Assembly (NCBI GenBank): GCA_021740825.1
Contig: JAIOZA010000014.1
Span: forward strand, 1-64,000
From: Bacteroidia bacterium
GTDB taxonomy: Bacteria > Bacteroidota > Bacteroidia > B-17B0 > Aurantibacillaceae
Direction: 5' to 3'
DNA length: 64,000 nt
The position numbers and the translations under genes were made by a program. The notes under the pieces were generated by a model. It was not told where the DNA came from, did not search any database, and saw only the letters and a list, made by a program, of their open reading frames with translations. This document shows positions 52,232 through 62,288 of this stretch, piece after piece. Position 1 is the first letter of the stretch, and the number at the start of each line of letters is the position of its first letter.

Positions 52232-53026
52232 ATGACAACAGAAATGGCTTTAGAAAATATAACAACAGAACTTAAAAACGAGGTATTGTTAATCACAATA
52301 AATCGTCCGGATAAATTAAACGCTCTTAATAAACAAACAATAGAGGAATTACACGAAACATTAGTTGAAGCAGAAAACAACAAAAATGTACGTGCATTAA
52401 TCATCACAGGATCTGGCGCGAAGGCCTTTGTAGCAGGTGCAGATATTGCAGAGTTTGCAAATTTTAGTGTTGAAGAGGGAAAACAATTAAGTTCCATTGG
52501 ACATTTTAAAGTTTTTAATTTTATTGAAAATTACTCCAAACCTGTTATTGCAGCGGTCAATGGCTTCGCTTTAGGCGGAGGACTAGAGTTAGCAATGGCT
52601 TGTCATATAAGGGTTGCAAGTGCAAATGCCAAAATGGGCTTACCTGAAGTTAGTTTAGGAGTAATTCCTGGATATGGAGGAACACAAAGATTAGCGCAAT
52701 TAGTAGGAAAAGGTAAAGCCTTTGAAATGATTGTGACCGCTGATATGATTAATGCGGATGATGCTTTTAAGTGGGGGCTTGTAAATTATGTAACTACACA
52801 AGAAGAACTTATAAATAAATGTTTTGATATTACATCTAAAATCGTTTCGAAGTCGCCAACTGCAGTTAAAACAGCAATTAAAGTAATTAATGCAGGTTAT
52901 AACAATAAGCAAAACGGTTATGAAGTAGAAATTGAAGAGTTTGGAAAAAGTTTTGGTAGTGGGGATTTTAAAGAAGGCGTTTCGGCGTTTTTAGAAAAGC
53001 GTAAAGCAAATTTTTTAGGAAATTAA
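52232..53026 (+). CDS. Enoyl-CoA hydratase/isomerase family protein
   Basis: This 264-residue crotonase-fold protein has the oxyanion-hole segments AFVAGADIAEF and GFALGGGLEL, and both catalytic glutamates: E119 in GGGLELAMACH and E139 in GLPEVSLGVIPGYGG. With both acids present it is probably a true hydratase. A short-chain enoyl-CoA or 3-hydroxybutyryl-CoA substrate is likely, but the family is broad. A second ATG at codon 5 is a possible start. It is 11 nt upstream of the 3-hydroxyanthranilate dioxygenase gene. Confidence 0.92.
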   Translation: MTTEMALENITTELKNEVLLITINRPDKLNALNKQTIEELHETLVEAENNKNVRALIITGSGAKAFVAGADIAEFANFSVEEGKQLSSIGHFKVFNFIENYSKPVIAAVNGFALGGGLELAMACHIRVASANAKMGLPEVSLGVIPGYGGTQRLAQLVGKGKAFEMIVTADMINADDAFKWGLVNYVTTQEELINKCFDITSKIVSKSPTAVKTAIKVINAGYNNKQNGYEVEIEEFGKSFGSGDFKEGVSAFLEKRKANFLGN

Positions 53027-53037
53027 TACAAAAAACT

Positions 53038-53562
53038 ATGAGTATTACCCGACCGTTTAATTTTAAAAAGTGGATTGATGAAAATCGTCACTTATTAAAA
53101 CCGCCTGTAAATAATAAAGTGGTTTATAAAGATGCTGAATTTATTGTGATGGTTGTAGGCGGACCAAATTCTCGTAAAGATTTTCATTACAACGAAAGTG
53201 AAGAGTTTTTTTACCAATTGGAAGGAGATATTTTTGTAACCATTCAAGAAGATGGCAAAGCGGTTGAGGTTCCTATAAAAGAAGGAGACATCTTTTTATT
53301 GCCGCCAAAGATTCCGCATAATCCTATACGATTTAAAGATACTATTGGTTTAGTTATGGAACGCAGGCGACGCGATGGTGAGATGGATGGCTTGATGTGG
53401 TTTTGTGAAAAATGTAATACTAAATTATACGAAGAGAAATTTGCTCTCGATGACATTGCAACTCAATTTCAAGGTGTATTTGCGAAATTTTATGCATCTG
53501 ATGATTTAAGAACTTGTAAGTCTTGTAGTTATAAAATGGAGCCTCCCCCAGTCGTTTATTAA
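53038..53562 (+). CDS. nbaC: 3-Hydroxyanthranilate 3,4-dioxygenase
   Basis: The 174-residue cupin opens the ring of 3-hydroxyanthranilate to give the precursor of quinolinate, late in the kynurenine pathway. Catalytic Fe ligands are H50, E56 and H94 (DFHYNESEEFFYQ and PHNPIRF). The active-site arginine is in NSRKDF (R46). The C-terminal rubredoxin-like iron site has CxxC at 123-126 and 160-163, as in the bacterial enzyme. It is co-directional with an enoyl-CoA hydratase gene (11 nt apart). No kynureninase or monooxygenase is in the window. Confidence 0.95.
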   Translation: MSITRPFNFKKWIDENRHLLKPPVNNKVVYKDAEFIVMVVGGPNSRKDFHYNESEEFFYQLEGDIFVTIQEDGKAVEVPIKEGDIFLLPPKIPHNPIRFKDTIGLVMERRRRDGEMDGLMWFCEKCNTKLYEEKFALDDIATQFQGVFAKFYASDDLRTCKSCSYKMEPPPVVY

Positions 53563-53661
53563 CCGTTTTGCCAAATAATTTAGTAAAACTATAGTTATAC
53601 TGAGTAAATAGGGGTATTTATGTTAATATTTTATGGTAACTTTCCCCATAAAATATAACAC

Positions 53662-56600
53662 ATGAAAAACGCACTTTTTTTAAGAGGAACATTTTTGTTA
53701 CTTTCAATATTTTTTCATCAAATTTCCTTTGCTCAATTACCTGATGGGTTTGATATCAAAAAAGCATATCAACAAGCTAAGGATAATGGCATTAATAATT
53801 CTGACATAGAAGGTTATGTAAAATATCTACATAACGATTACTTATCTCATAAGAGTAGCAAGAAAAAAAACAATCAAAACCTCGGTGTTTATGATGCTGG
53901 AACAATATATTTAGGGTACAATAACCTTAATGCTAATAAACCAATAAACCCAAATTCACCACAAAACATTTATTGTCCAAACGCTGGCTTTGAGCAAGCA
54001 ACATTTGCAAATTGGACAGGAGAATACGGAACTGTATCTACCGGCCCCACAACTGCCCCATTTCCAACATATACTCAAACATCACCAACAATTGTTAATC
54101 CTGCAGGAAACAATGTTAGTTTAGTAAATACACTTAACTACCACACTATTATGACTACTCCAGCTACAAATAGTGTTTATCCTAATTGTGTTGGATGGGA
54201 TTCAATTGCTTGCAGAGTAATTGGAACGCAAACAGTTTCAGAAATACCAGTAGTTAATCCAAATGGCGGTCCAGCTTCGGTTCGATTAAACGGAGCTATT
54301 CCAAATTACAGGGCTAGTAAGTTAACTTATAATATGGCATTAAATCCAAACAACAAAAACTTTAGTATTTCTTATGCTTTGGTTTTAGATAATGGAAATC
54401 ATTTACCGTATGAACAACCTTATTTTGCTGTAAAAGTAACTGATCAAAATGGAAATTTGGTCCCAGGTTGTTCTACATATACTGTTACTTGCGATCAAGA
54501 TTTAACGAACCCTGCTTCGCCTTTGTATGATCCAACATGGACTAATAACTTTAATAATACGGGTGGATTTGGTGTAATGTATAGAAAATGGACATCTTAT
54601 GCATTTGACTTTTCAAATTACCCAACAATTACATCGGTAAATGTTGAGTTTTACGTTGGTGGTTGCTCGCAAAGTGGTCATTATGGTTATGCTTATGTTG
54701 ATGCGGCATGTAGTCAAGGTGGAGCAGTAGCTAGTTTTTGTGCAGGCTCTAACACAACAGTATTAACTGCACCTTTTGGATATTCATCTTATCAATGGAC
54801 TGGCCCAAGCGGACCGGTATCTAATGCGAATGGTGGAAATACAGCAACCGCTACAATTACCCCAGTAACTGCCGGACAAGTTTTTACTTGTAATGTAACG
54901 GCTCCAAATGGCTGTTTAAGTATTTTTCAAGCCACAGTATCAATAACCACAGTTACTATTACAGGCGTAAGTTCCACACCTTCTTGTCCAAATGGTAATA
55001 GTGGAACAGCAGTTGTTGCTGCCACCGGAAGCAGCAGTGGTTATAACTATCAATGGCAAAATAGTTCGGGAGCCATAGTTGGTACTTCACAAAATGCTAG
55101 CGGCTTATCTCCAGGAATTTATAGCGTTACCGCATCTTCTCCTTTATGTGGATCAGCTACCGAAACAGTTCAGGTAGGAATTTCCGCCCCTGCCTTTTAT
55201 TCACTGCCAGCACCATTTTGTGGTTCGGTGGCATGGATAACAAATGCTGGTGGATCAAATTATAAATGGTACACCGCAGCTCCTTTAGCTATCATTCCTG
55301 GCGCAACAAGTTCGTCGTTAACAATTAATGCACCGGTAAATGGAGCTCAGTATTTTTTAGTTTTCACAACAGCAAGCGGTTGTAAAGATTCAATAAAATA
55401 CACATTGGCGCAATCACCGGGAGGAAATATTTATGCAAGCAATATAAAAAGTATTTGTGCAGGAAATAATAATTCTTATGCAGTTATTAATTTACAAACT
55501 ACTGCGCCACCAGTTTATAGTTACTCTGTTACTGGCCCTTCAGGATATTCTTCAACATTACTTAACACAACTTTATTAAAAGATAGTATTACAGGCTTAT
55601 CAATAGGAACTTACAGTGCAACCGTATTTGACGGCCAGTGTATTTATAATACAACTTTTACAGTAAGTCCTTTTGTATATTCTTATACACTTACCCCTCA
55701 AAATACAAGTATTTGTGCTGCAGGGAGCACCTCTTTATTGGTAAACTTTGGCAACACTACTCCAAGTGTTTGTGGATTATCATCCAGCGGTAGTTGCACA
55801 TCTCCAAATCAAATTACAATTGGTAATGGAATAAATGTTAATTCAACGACCACCTATCCGGCAATTTATAGTAACTGGTACAAAAACGCTAGGCATCAAA
55901 TTTTATATTTAGCGAGCGAGTTGCTAGCTGCAGGAGTTTTACCAGGAAAAATCTCAAGTACCTCTTGGAATATAGCAACTATTAGTGGAACAACTACCTA
56001 TCCAAATTTTTCGATTAAAATGAAGTGCACCAATGTAAATGATTTAGGTGTAAATAGTCCTTTTGACAATACTGGCTTAACTCAAGTTTATTTTGCTCCA
56101 AGCATCAACATCACAACAGGATGGAATAACTACAATTTTGCTACCGCTTATGAGTGGGATGGTGTTTCAAACCTTTTAATTGATGTTTGTAGTGATTTAA
56201 CTGCAAATTATACAAATAACTCATCTTCACCATACACACCAACTCCGTTTAATTCAGTAAGATGGTTTAATAGTGATATTACGCCTGCATGTGGGAACTT
56301 AACCTCTAATGGATTTACCCCAAATACAACAAACAGACCAAATATTAAATTTGGAAATTGTGGCGGTTCAAATCCTGCTGCATTTACCTACTCTTGGTCA
56401 CCAACAAGTGGTTTAAATCCAACAAATACTTATACAACTATTGCAAATCCCACTGTAACAACTATATATACAGTTCAAGTTAATCCAATCGGCCAAACTA
56501 ATTGTATGCAAGCGCAAACTTCTACCGTTAATGTTACTAGCGCCATAACACCTTCTATCACACCTGTTTCAACATTATGTACAAATGCTTCAACAGTGTT

Positions 56601-58755
56601 ATTATCTGGGTTTCCAGCGGGAGGAACGTGGAGCTTAACCGCTTCTACATCTACGTTAGGTGTATTTACGCCGTCTTTAGCAACTGTGGGAACTAATGTA
56701 GTAACCTATTTATATGGAGGAGCAGGCTGCGCGCAAACTGCAACAGCGGCTATTTCAATTGAACAATTTGTTCCTGCAACAATTACTGGAACAATAAATC
56801 CAATTTGTCTACCAAGCAACACTATTAATTTGTCTACTGCTTTAACTACTTCCACTTTAGGTGTTGGCGTTTGGTCTGGTAATGGAGTTACAGGAAATTC
56901 ATTTAGCCCTAACATAGCTGGCGCTGGAACTCAAATATTAACTTACAATACAAATTCAGTTCCTACTACATCATTATGTCCTGCAACTGGTACCATTGCA
57001 GTTCAATTGAACTCAGTTGCGCAGCCAACAATTACAGCAGTGAATCCAATGTGTACAAATGCTTCCAGCGTAACGTTGTCGGCTTTACCTGCTGGAGGAG
57101 TTTGGGTAGGTTCAGGAGTTTCAATCGCTGGAATTTTAAGCCCATCTTTAGCAACAGTAGGCACCAATACAATTACTTATACTATTGGATCTTCAACTTG
57201 CTCTGCAACAAATAACATAACAATTTCAATAGAGAGATTTGTTCCTTCTACTATAGTAGGCGCTATAGCTCCATTATGTAATACGAGTAGTACTATAAAT
57301 TTATCTACTGCATTAACTACATCAACCTTAGGAGTTGGCGTTTGGTCGGGTAATGGTGTTTCAGGAACTGCATTTAATCCGGCAAATGCAGTGGTAGGGG
57401 TTAATACTTTAACTTATAGCACTAACTCATTACCTACAACTACATTATGTCCATCGTCTAGTACAATAAATATTACTGTAAATTCTGTTGTACAACCAAC
57501 AATTACTCCAGCAGGACCGTTTTGCGATAATTATACTTCTCAACAACTTACTGCTAATCCAATTGGCGGTGTTTGGTCGCCAGCTGCGGTTGGAACAACC
57601 ATGTGGCCGGCAGGGCAGTTTTTTCCAACAACAAGTTCAATTGGAAATAACAAAGTGTATTACACTGTAACTAATGCTCCATGTGTAAGAGTGGATTCAA
57701 CCTTGATTAATGTGATACATTTTGTGCCTGCAACAATTACTGGAGCGTTGGGTCCGTATTGCATTTATGATGCAGCGACTAATTTGCAATCTATTGCACA
57801 GTTTGCCGGAGGTACTTGGTCAGGTGCAGGTGTAAATTCATCAACATTTACTCCGTCATCTGCAGGTGCAGGTATCCATACAATTACTTATGTAACCAAC
57901 CCTTCTCCATTGCTCAATTGTGGTAGCACCGAAACTCTTTCTATTTTAGTGAATGATAAACCAAATGCCAATGCGATATCAGATGTTATCGCTGGATGTA
58001 ATCCCGTTTTAGTTAATTATATGACCACTACGGTTAATACTGGTAATGCTACCTGGGACTTTGGTGACGGAAGCCTGCCAGAGAATGGGTTATCTGTTTC
58101 ACATGTGTATACGGTTCCTGGAACTTATACAGCAACAATTACCTATACTGATAATATTGGTTGTATTGATACAACAGTAGCCACTACTGGAATTTCTGTT
58201 TACGCTATTCCAGTTGCATCGTTTGATCCTTCTGTTACAGAAACAACCGTAGTTGATGGCCAAGTAGAATTTATCAATCAATCAACTGTTTTAGGAAATA
58301 ATACTTATGCATGGAACATAGGAGGACTTTATTCAAGCAATAATATTGATGAATCATATTTGTTTTTAAATTCAGGGAATTTTGTAGTAACACTTGTTGC
58401 TACAAGTAATGAGGGTTGCGTAGATGACACGGCCTTAATTGTAATTGTAAATCCAGATGTAGTCTTATATGTGCCAAATGCATTTACTCCTGGGAATAAA
58501 GATGGGCTAAACGATTTGTTTCAAATATTTTTACCACCAGCAGGAGTAGATTATACAACATTTAGTTTATTAATTTATGATAGATGGGGAGAACTTATTT
58601 ATAGTACGAATGATGTAAATGCGTTTTGGAATGGTTCAAAAAACAACACAGGGCCTCAATTAAAACAAGATGTTTACGTTTATAAAATATCCTTTAAGGA
58701 TGAGAAGAAAAGGCTATACAAGAAAGTTGGGCATGTTACTTTATTAAGCAGGTAA
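53662..58755 (+). CDS. 1697-residue surface protein, T9SS type B cargo
   Basis: A signal peptide covers residues 1-24. The N-terminal domain (about 25-120) is followed by Ig/PKD-like repeats. About 680-900 is a distinct domain (GNGINVNSTTTYPAIYSNWYKNARHQ) common in Bacteroidota repeat proteins. About 960-1400 hold tandem repeats of about 157 residues, each with VPxTIxGxIxPxC and then LSTALTTSTLGVGVWSGNGV (identical in two copies). A PKD domain (WDFGDGSLPENG) precedes the type B sorting domain (VPNAFTPGNKDGLNDLF, YDRWGELIYST, LKQDVYVYKISF). It is monocistronic with no SprF partner nearby. An adhesin-like role is likely. Confidence 0.9.
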   Translation: MKNALFLRGTFLLLSIFFHQISFAQLPDGFDIKKAYQQAKDNGINNSDIEGYVKYLHNDYLSHKSSKKKNNQNLGVYDAGTIYLGYNNLNANKPINPNSPQNIYCPNAGFEQATFANWTGEYGTVSTGPTTAPFPTYTQTSPTIVNPAGNNVSLVNTLNYHTIMTTPATNSVYPNCVGWDSIACRVIGTQTVSEIPVVNPNGGPASVRLNGAIPNYRASKLTYNMALNPNNKNFSISYALVLDNGNHLPYEQPYFAVKVTDQNGNLVPGCSTYTVTCDQDLTNPASPLYDPTWTNNFNNTGGFGVMYRKWTSYAFDFSNYPTITSVNVEFYVGGCSQSGHYGYAYVDAACSQGGAVASFCAGSNTTVLTAPFGYSSYQWTGPSGPVSNANGGNTATATITPVTAGQVFTCNVTAPNGCLSIFQATVSITTVTITGVSSTPSCPNGNSGTAVVAATGSSSGYNYQWQNSSGAIVGTSQNASGLSPGIYSVTASSPLCGSATETVQVGISAPAFYSLPAPFCGSVAWITNAGGSNYKWYTAAPLAIIPGATSSSLTINAPVNGAQYFLVFTTASGCKDSIKYTLAQSPGGNIYASNIKSICAGNNNSYAVINLQTTAPPVYSYSVTGPSGYSSTLLNTTLLKDSITGLSIGTYSATVFDGQCIYNTTFTVSPFVYSYTLTPQNTSICAAGSTSLLVNFGNTTPSVCGLSSSGSCTSPNQITIGNGINVNSTTTYPAIYSNWYKNARHQILYLASELLAAGVLPGKISSTSWNIATISGTTTYPNFSIKMKCTNVNDLGVNSPFDNTGLTQVYFAPSINITTGWNNYNFATAYEWDGVSNLLIDVCSDLTANYTNNSSSPYTPTPFNSVRWFNSDITPACGNLTSNGFTPNTTNRPNIKFGNCGGSNPAAFTYSWSPTSGLNPTNTYTTIANPTVTTIYTVQVNPIGQTNCMQAQTSTVNVTSAITPSITPVSTLCTNASTVLLSGFPAGGTWSLTASTSTLGVFTPSLATVGTNVVTYLYGGAGCAQTATAAISIEQFVPATITGTINPICLPSNTINLSTALTTSTLGVGVWSGNGVTGNSFSPNIAGAGTQILTYNTNSVPTTSLCPATGTIAVQLNSVAQPTITAVNPMCTNASSVTLSALPAGGVWVGSGVSIAGILSPSLATVGTNTITYTIGSSTCSATNNITISIERFVPSTIVGAIAPLCNTSSTINLSTALTTSTLGVGVWSGNGVSGTAFNPANAVVGVNTLTYSTNSLPTTTLCPSSSTINITVNSVVQPTITPAGPFCDNYTSQQLTANPIGGVWSPAAVGTTMWPAGQFFPTTSSIGNNKVYYTVTNAPCVRVDSTLINVIHFVPATITGALGPYCIYDAATNLQSIAQFAGGTWSGAGVNSSTFTPSSAGAGIHTITYVTNPSPLLNCGSTETLSILVNDKPNANAISDVIAGCNPVLVNYMTTTVNTGNATWDFGDGSLPENGLSVSHVYTVPGTYTATITYTDNIGCIDTTVATTGISVYAIPVASFDPSVTETTVVDGQVEFINQSTVLGNNTYAWNIGGLYSSNNIDESYLFLNSGNFVVTLVATSNEGCVDDTALIVIVNPDVVLYVPNAFTPGNKDGLNDLFQIFLPPAGVDYTTFSLLIYDRWGELIYSTNDVNAFWNGSKNNTGPQLKQDVYVYKISFKDEKKRLYKKVGHVTLLSR
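56830..57360. repeat. Tandem repeat copies inside the 1697-residue protein gene
   Basis: The 20-codon unit at 56830-56889 recurs at 57301-57360 with identical protein and about four fifths identical DNA, 471 bp (157 codons) apart. The surrounding codons also align. Confidence 0.8.
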
Positions 58756-58780
58756 CAAGCTAGTTTAGTAATTTTTAAAC

Positions 58781-60211
58781 TTATTGAATATAACTTAACT
58801 TTAACATATTAGTGCGCCCTTTTTCTTTCATTGGCATACTAGCAAGGTTAATTACTAAATCATCGGCTTTAACAAAACCGCCTTCTTTGATATAATCTTT
58901 TAAGTCAGCAATAGTTTGATCTGTGCTTTCGTATTTATCATAATAAAAACCTCGAACACCCCAAACTAAACTCAAGGCGTTTAGTAAAGATTGATTATCA
59001 GTAAAAATGTAAATATTAGCTTTTGGTCGATGGCTGCTTAATTTAAAAGCTGTATAGCCACTATGTGTCATAGATATAATTGCAGCAACATTTGCTTGTT
59101 TGGCCATCACGCTGGCATTAAAACATATACTGTCGGTAATGTATGTTACTGTTTTTAGTTCAGGCTCGTGTTCCTTGTAATAAATGGAGCCGTTATCTTC
59201 TATTTGAGTAATAATTCTGCGCATATATTCCACTACTTTTACCGGATACCTTCCAACTGAAGTTTCTGCACTAAGCATAACAGCGTCAGCTCCATCTAAA
59301 ACAGCATTTGCTACATCATTAACTTCCGCCCTTGTTGGTGTATAAGCAGTAATCATACTCTCCATCATTTGAGTAGCTATAATAACAGGCTTAGAAGCTT
59401 CAATACATTTATTTACAATCATTTTTTGTAATAAAGGCACTTGTTCCATAGGCAATTCAACACCTAAGTCACCACGCGCAACCATTACACCATCACTTAC
59501 TTCAATAATTTTATCAATTTCCTTAATTGCCTCAGGCTTTTCTATCTTCGCAATAACACGGGCATTTTTTTTCTTCGAACGGATAATATCTTTCAATTCA
59601 ACAATATCTGTTACACTTCTTACAAAAGATAAACCTATCCACTCAAAATTATTTTCTAACGCAAAATCTAAATCACGCAAATCTTTTAAGGTTAAGCAGG
59701 GTAACGAAATCTTGGTGTTAGGAAGGTTAACGCCTTTTTTTGAAGAAAGCACTCCTCCAGCAATAATGGTACACTTTACTTCATCTTTTTTATTAGTATC
59801 AATTACTTTTAAAGTTATTTTTCCATCATCAATCAACACTAATTCGCCAACAGAAACATCTTGAGGAAATTGAGGATAGGTAATAAATATTCTTTCAGCA
59901 GTACCTTCAGATTCTTTGGTAGTGATAACAATTTCTTGCCCATTAACTAAATCAACCGCATTGTCTTTTACTTTTCCAATTCGCAATTTTGGTCCCTGCA
60001 AATCTCCTAAAATACCAACGTGACGATTTAATTTTTTATTTAATGTTCTGATATTATCAATTACATGTTTTATGGGTTCGTAATCTCCATGCGAAAAATT
60101 AATGCGACAAATATCTAACCCAGCCTTAAATAATTCTTCCAGCACCGCAATATTTTCGGTTGACGGCCCCATAGTTGCAACAATTTTTGTTTTGTTATAG
60201 TTAAAATTCAT
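58781..60211 (-). CDS. pyk: Pyruvate kinase
   Basis: The enzyme has 476 residues. The N-terminal TKIVATMGPSTEN, CRINFSHG, then AKIEKPEAI, VARGDLGVELP and IIATQMMESM motifs form the active site with K+, Mg2+ and PEP. The A, B and C domains are complete, with the C domain ending near residue 475. It makes the last ATP-forming step of glycolysis. It is convergent with the large surface protein gene (25 nt) and divergent from trmB. No regulatory domain beyond the standard C domain is present. Confidence 0.97.
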   Translation of the reverse strand: MNFNYNKTKIVATMGPSTENIAVLEELFKAGLDICRINFSHGDYEPIKHVIDNIRTLNKKLNRHVGILGDLQGPKLRIGKVKDNAVDLVNGQEIVITTKESEGTAERIFITYPQFPQDVSVGELVLIDDGKITLKVIDTNKKDEVKCTIIAGGVLSSKKGVNLPNTKISLPCLTLKDLRDLDFALENNFEWIGLSFVRSVTDIVELKDIIRSKKKNARVIAKIEKPEAIKEIDKIIEVSDGVMVARGDLGVELPMEQVPLLQKMIVNKCIEASKPVIIATQMMESMITAYTPTRAEVNDVANAVLDGADAVMLSAETSVGRYPVKVVEYMRRIITQIEDNGSIYYKEHEPELKTVTYITDSICFNASVMAKQANVAAIISMTHSGYTAFKLSSHRPKANIYIFTDNQSLLNALSLVWGVRGFYYDKYESTDQTIADLKDYIKEGGFVKADDLVINLASMPMKEKGRTNMLKLSYIQ

Positions 60212-60373
60212 ATTCTGTATATTTAAAAATAGTTTGGTTTTTGTTTATCACAATCCTAATTCAGATGAAATAGTTGTGTTTTATTTTGGCTTACGAATGT
60301 ACTAAATTCAAGTTTAAAAATCGCATTATTAAATCATTATCTATTTTAGTACTTTAGCACTTTTAATACAAGT

Positions 60374-61045
60374 ATGCCTAATAAACTCGAAAAATTTGCA
60401 GAACTAAATACATTTTTAAATACGTTTGCATTTCATCATTTTGACATTCCGAAAGGATTTGTAAAAAAGGGTAAATGGCAAATGGATGTTTTTAAAAATG
60501 ATAATCCTATTGTTGTTGAGCTAGGCTGCGGAAGAGGGGAATACACCATTGGTTTATCAAAAAATAATTTAAGCAAGAACTTTATTGGCGTTGATGTAAA
60601 AGGTAATCGTATGTGGACGGGCGCAAAGCATGCTATTATAAATCAAATGAATCATGTTGCTTTTTTGAGAACGCGCATCGACTTTATTGATTTGTGTTTT
60701 AACGAAAATGAAGTTTCTGAAATATGGATAACCTTTCCTGACCCTCAACCTCAAAAAAACAGAGCCAGAAAACGGTTAACCAATCCTGATTTCTTTTTAA
60801 ATCGATATAAAAAAATATTAAAACCTGGTGGGCTTATTCACTTAAAAACCGATAATACTTTTTTTTATGAATATACGATGGAAGTAATAAAAGAAAGAAA
60901 CCTTCCTCTAATTTTCGCTACTGATGATTTATATCACAATTGCCCTAATGGCAGAGAAGAGTTAACGGCTATAAAAACGTATTACGAAACTTTATTTACA
61001 GTTAGAGGAGAGCGCATTAAATATTGTTGTTTTAAATTGGATTAA
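60374..61045 (+). CDS. trmB: tRNA (guanine-N7-)-methyltransferase
   Basis: This 223-residue class I methyltransferase methylates G46 in the variable loop. The SAM loop is ELGCGRGEYTIG (49-60), followed by NFIGVDVKGNRMW. The TrmB signature WITFPDPQPQKNRARKRL carries the PDP motif and basic residues, with KPGGLIHLKTDN later. It starts 162 nt from pyk (divergent) and ends 1 nt before a small membrane-protein gene. Confidence 0.96.
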   Translation: MPNKLEKFAELNTFLNTFAFHHFDIPKGFVKKGKWQMDVFKNDNPIVVELGCGRGEYTIGLSKNNLSKNFIGVDVKGNRMWTGAKHAIINQMNHVAFLRTRIDFIDLCFNENEVSEIWITFPDPQPQKNRARKRLTNPDFFLNRYKKILKPGGLIHLKTDNTFFYEYTMEVIKERNLPLIFATDDLYHNCPNGREELTAIKTYYETLFTVRGERIKYCCFKLD

Positions 61046-61046
61046 A

Positions 61047-61382
61047 ATGGCTGTTAAAGATTTACCACACAAAAAACACTTTTATAGTAAGGTTTTAAAA
61101 AGCGTTACCTTAGGCGCATTATTTTTATTAGCATCATTAATCATAGGAGTTATTGGTTATCATTATTTTTTTAATATTCCGTGGTTGGATAGTTTGGTTA
61201 ATGCTAGTATGATTTTAACGGGCATGGGGCCGATTGATAGAGCAGAAACTGATGCTGCTAAATGGTTTGCTTCATTGTATGCTATTTATAGTGGGGTTGC
61301 TTTTTTAACTAGTGCGGCTGTTATATTAAGTCCTATTGTGCATCGTTTTTTGCACAAATTTCATTTAGACATGGAGGAATAA
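61047..61382 (+). CDS. Small two-helix membrane protein, channel-like
   Basis: The protein has 111 residues with two membrane helices (about 20-43 and 83-106). Between them is a re-entrant-looking stretch, DSLVNASMILTGMGPIDRA, followed by AKWFASLYAIYSGVAFLTSAAVI. The TGMGP sits where two-helix potassium channels have TVGYG, and the layout TM1-pore-TM2 resembles the Ion_trans_2 family, but the selectivity filter is degenerate. It may be a diverged channel or a simple membrane protein of unknown role. It starts 1 nt after trmB and is probably co-transcribed. Confidence 0.75.
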   Translation: MAVKDLPHKKHFYSKVLKSVTLGALFLLASLIIGVIGYHYFFNIPWLDSLVNASMILTGMGPIDRAETDAAKWFASLYAIYSGVAFLTSAAVILSPIVHRFLHKFHLDMEE

Positions 61383-61431
61383 ATAAACAGGTGCCAATTA
61401 ATATATAAACAAAAAACACTAATCTTGTAAT

Positions 61432-62226
61432 ATGCTTTCACTTTTTATCAATTGGAATCCAAGTCCCGAAATTTTTACAATTCCTGGCATTGATTGGCCG
61501 GTGCGTTGGTATGGCTTGTCGTGGGCACTTGCTTTTATTGGCTGTCATTTTTTTATGAATCGCATTTTTAATGCAGAAGGAAGAACAGAAAAACAACTTG
61601 ATACGTTAACGCTATATATTGTTTTAGCAACCATTTTAGGAGCGCGCTTGGGCCACTGTTTGTTTTATGATTTTGCTTACTACTCTCAACATCCTTTAGA
61701 TATCTTAAAAGTATATGAAGGAGGATTAGCTAGTCATGGTGGTGCTATTGGAATCATTATTGGCATGTGGTTGTATTGCAAAAAAACTCAAGAAAGTTGG
61801 ATTTGGTTATTTGATCGCTTGGTTGTGGTTGTTCCGTTTGCGTCGTTTATGATTCGATTTGGAAACTTAATGAACTCTGAAATTGTTGGCAAACCAACTG
61901 ATGTGCCATGGGCATTTGTATTTCATCAGTTGGATGAACTTCCAAGACATCCCACACAATTATATGAAGCTCTGTTTTACATTTGTTTATTTGTGGTGTT
62001 TTATTGGTTGTGGAAAAACAAGCGGCATGATTTCGGAAAAGGTTTTATGTTTGGACTTTTTTGCGTGTTGATGTTTAGTTTTCGATTTGTAATGGAATTT
62101 TTAAAAGAAAATCAAGAAAGCTTTGAAAATGCACTTCCTATAAATATGGGACAAATACTAAGTCTCCCTTTTGTTTTAGTTGGCATTTATATGATACTAA
62201 AATCGAAAGGGAAGAATCTCGTATAA
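61432..62226 (+). CDS. lgt: Prolipoprotein diacylglyceryl transferase
   Basis: The 264-residue enzyme with about seven membrane helices transfers diacylglycerol from phosphatidylglycerol to the lipobox cysteine of prolipoproteins. The N-terminal RWYGLSWALAF, the catalytic-region YEGGLASHGGAIGIIIG and the signature IRFGNLMNSEIVGKPT (a variant of GRIGNFINxE) are present, as is PRHPTQLYEAL. It follows trmB and the small membrane gene on the same strand (49 nt). It is essential for lipoprotein maturation, including many T9SS and Sus-type components. Confidence 0.95.
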   Translation: MLSLFINWNPSPEIFTIPGIDWPVRWYGLSWALAFIGCHFFMNRIFNAEGRTEKQLDTLTLYIVLATILGARLGHCLFYDFAYYSQHPLDILKVYEGGLASHGGAIGIIIGMWLYCKKTQESWIWLFDRLVVVVPFASFMIRFGNLMNSEIVGKPTDVPWAFVFHQLDELPRHPTQLYEALFYICLFVVFYWLWKNKRHDFGKGFMFGLFCVLMFSFRFVMEFLKENQESFENALPINMGQILSLPFVLVGIYMILKSKGKNLV

Positions 62227-62288
62227 TTTCTTAAATCATTTTAGCATAAGCTTTCAGACTTAATAATTAAAAAAATAGTTAGATAAAA

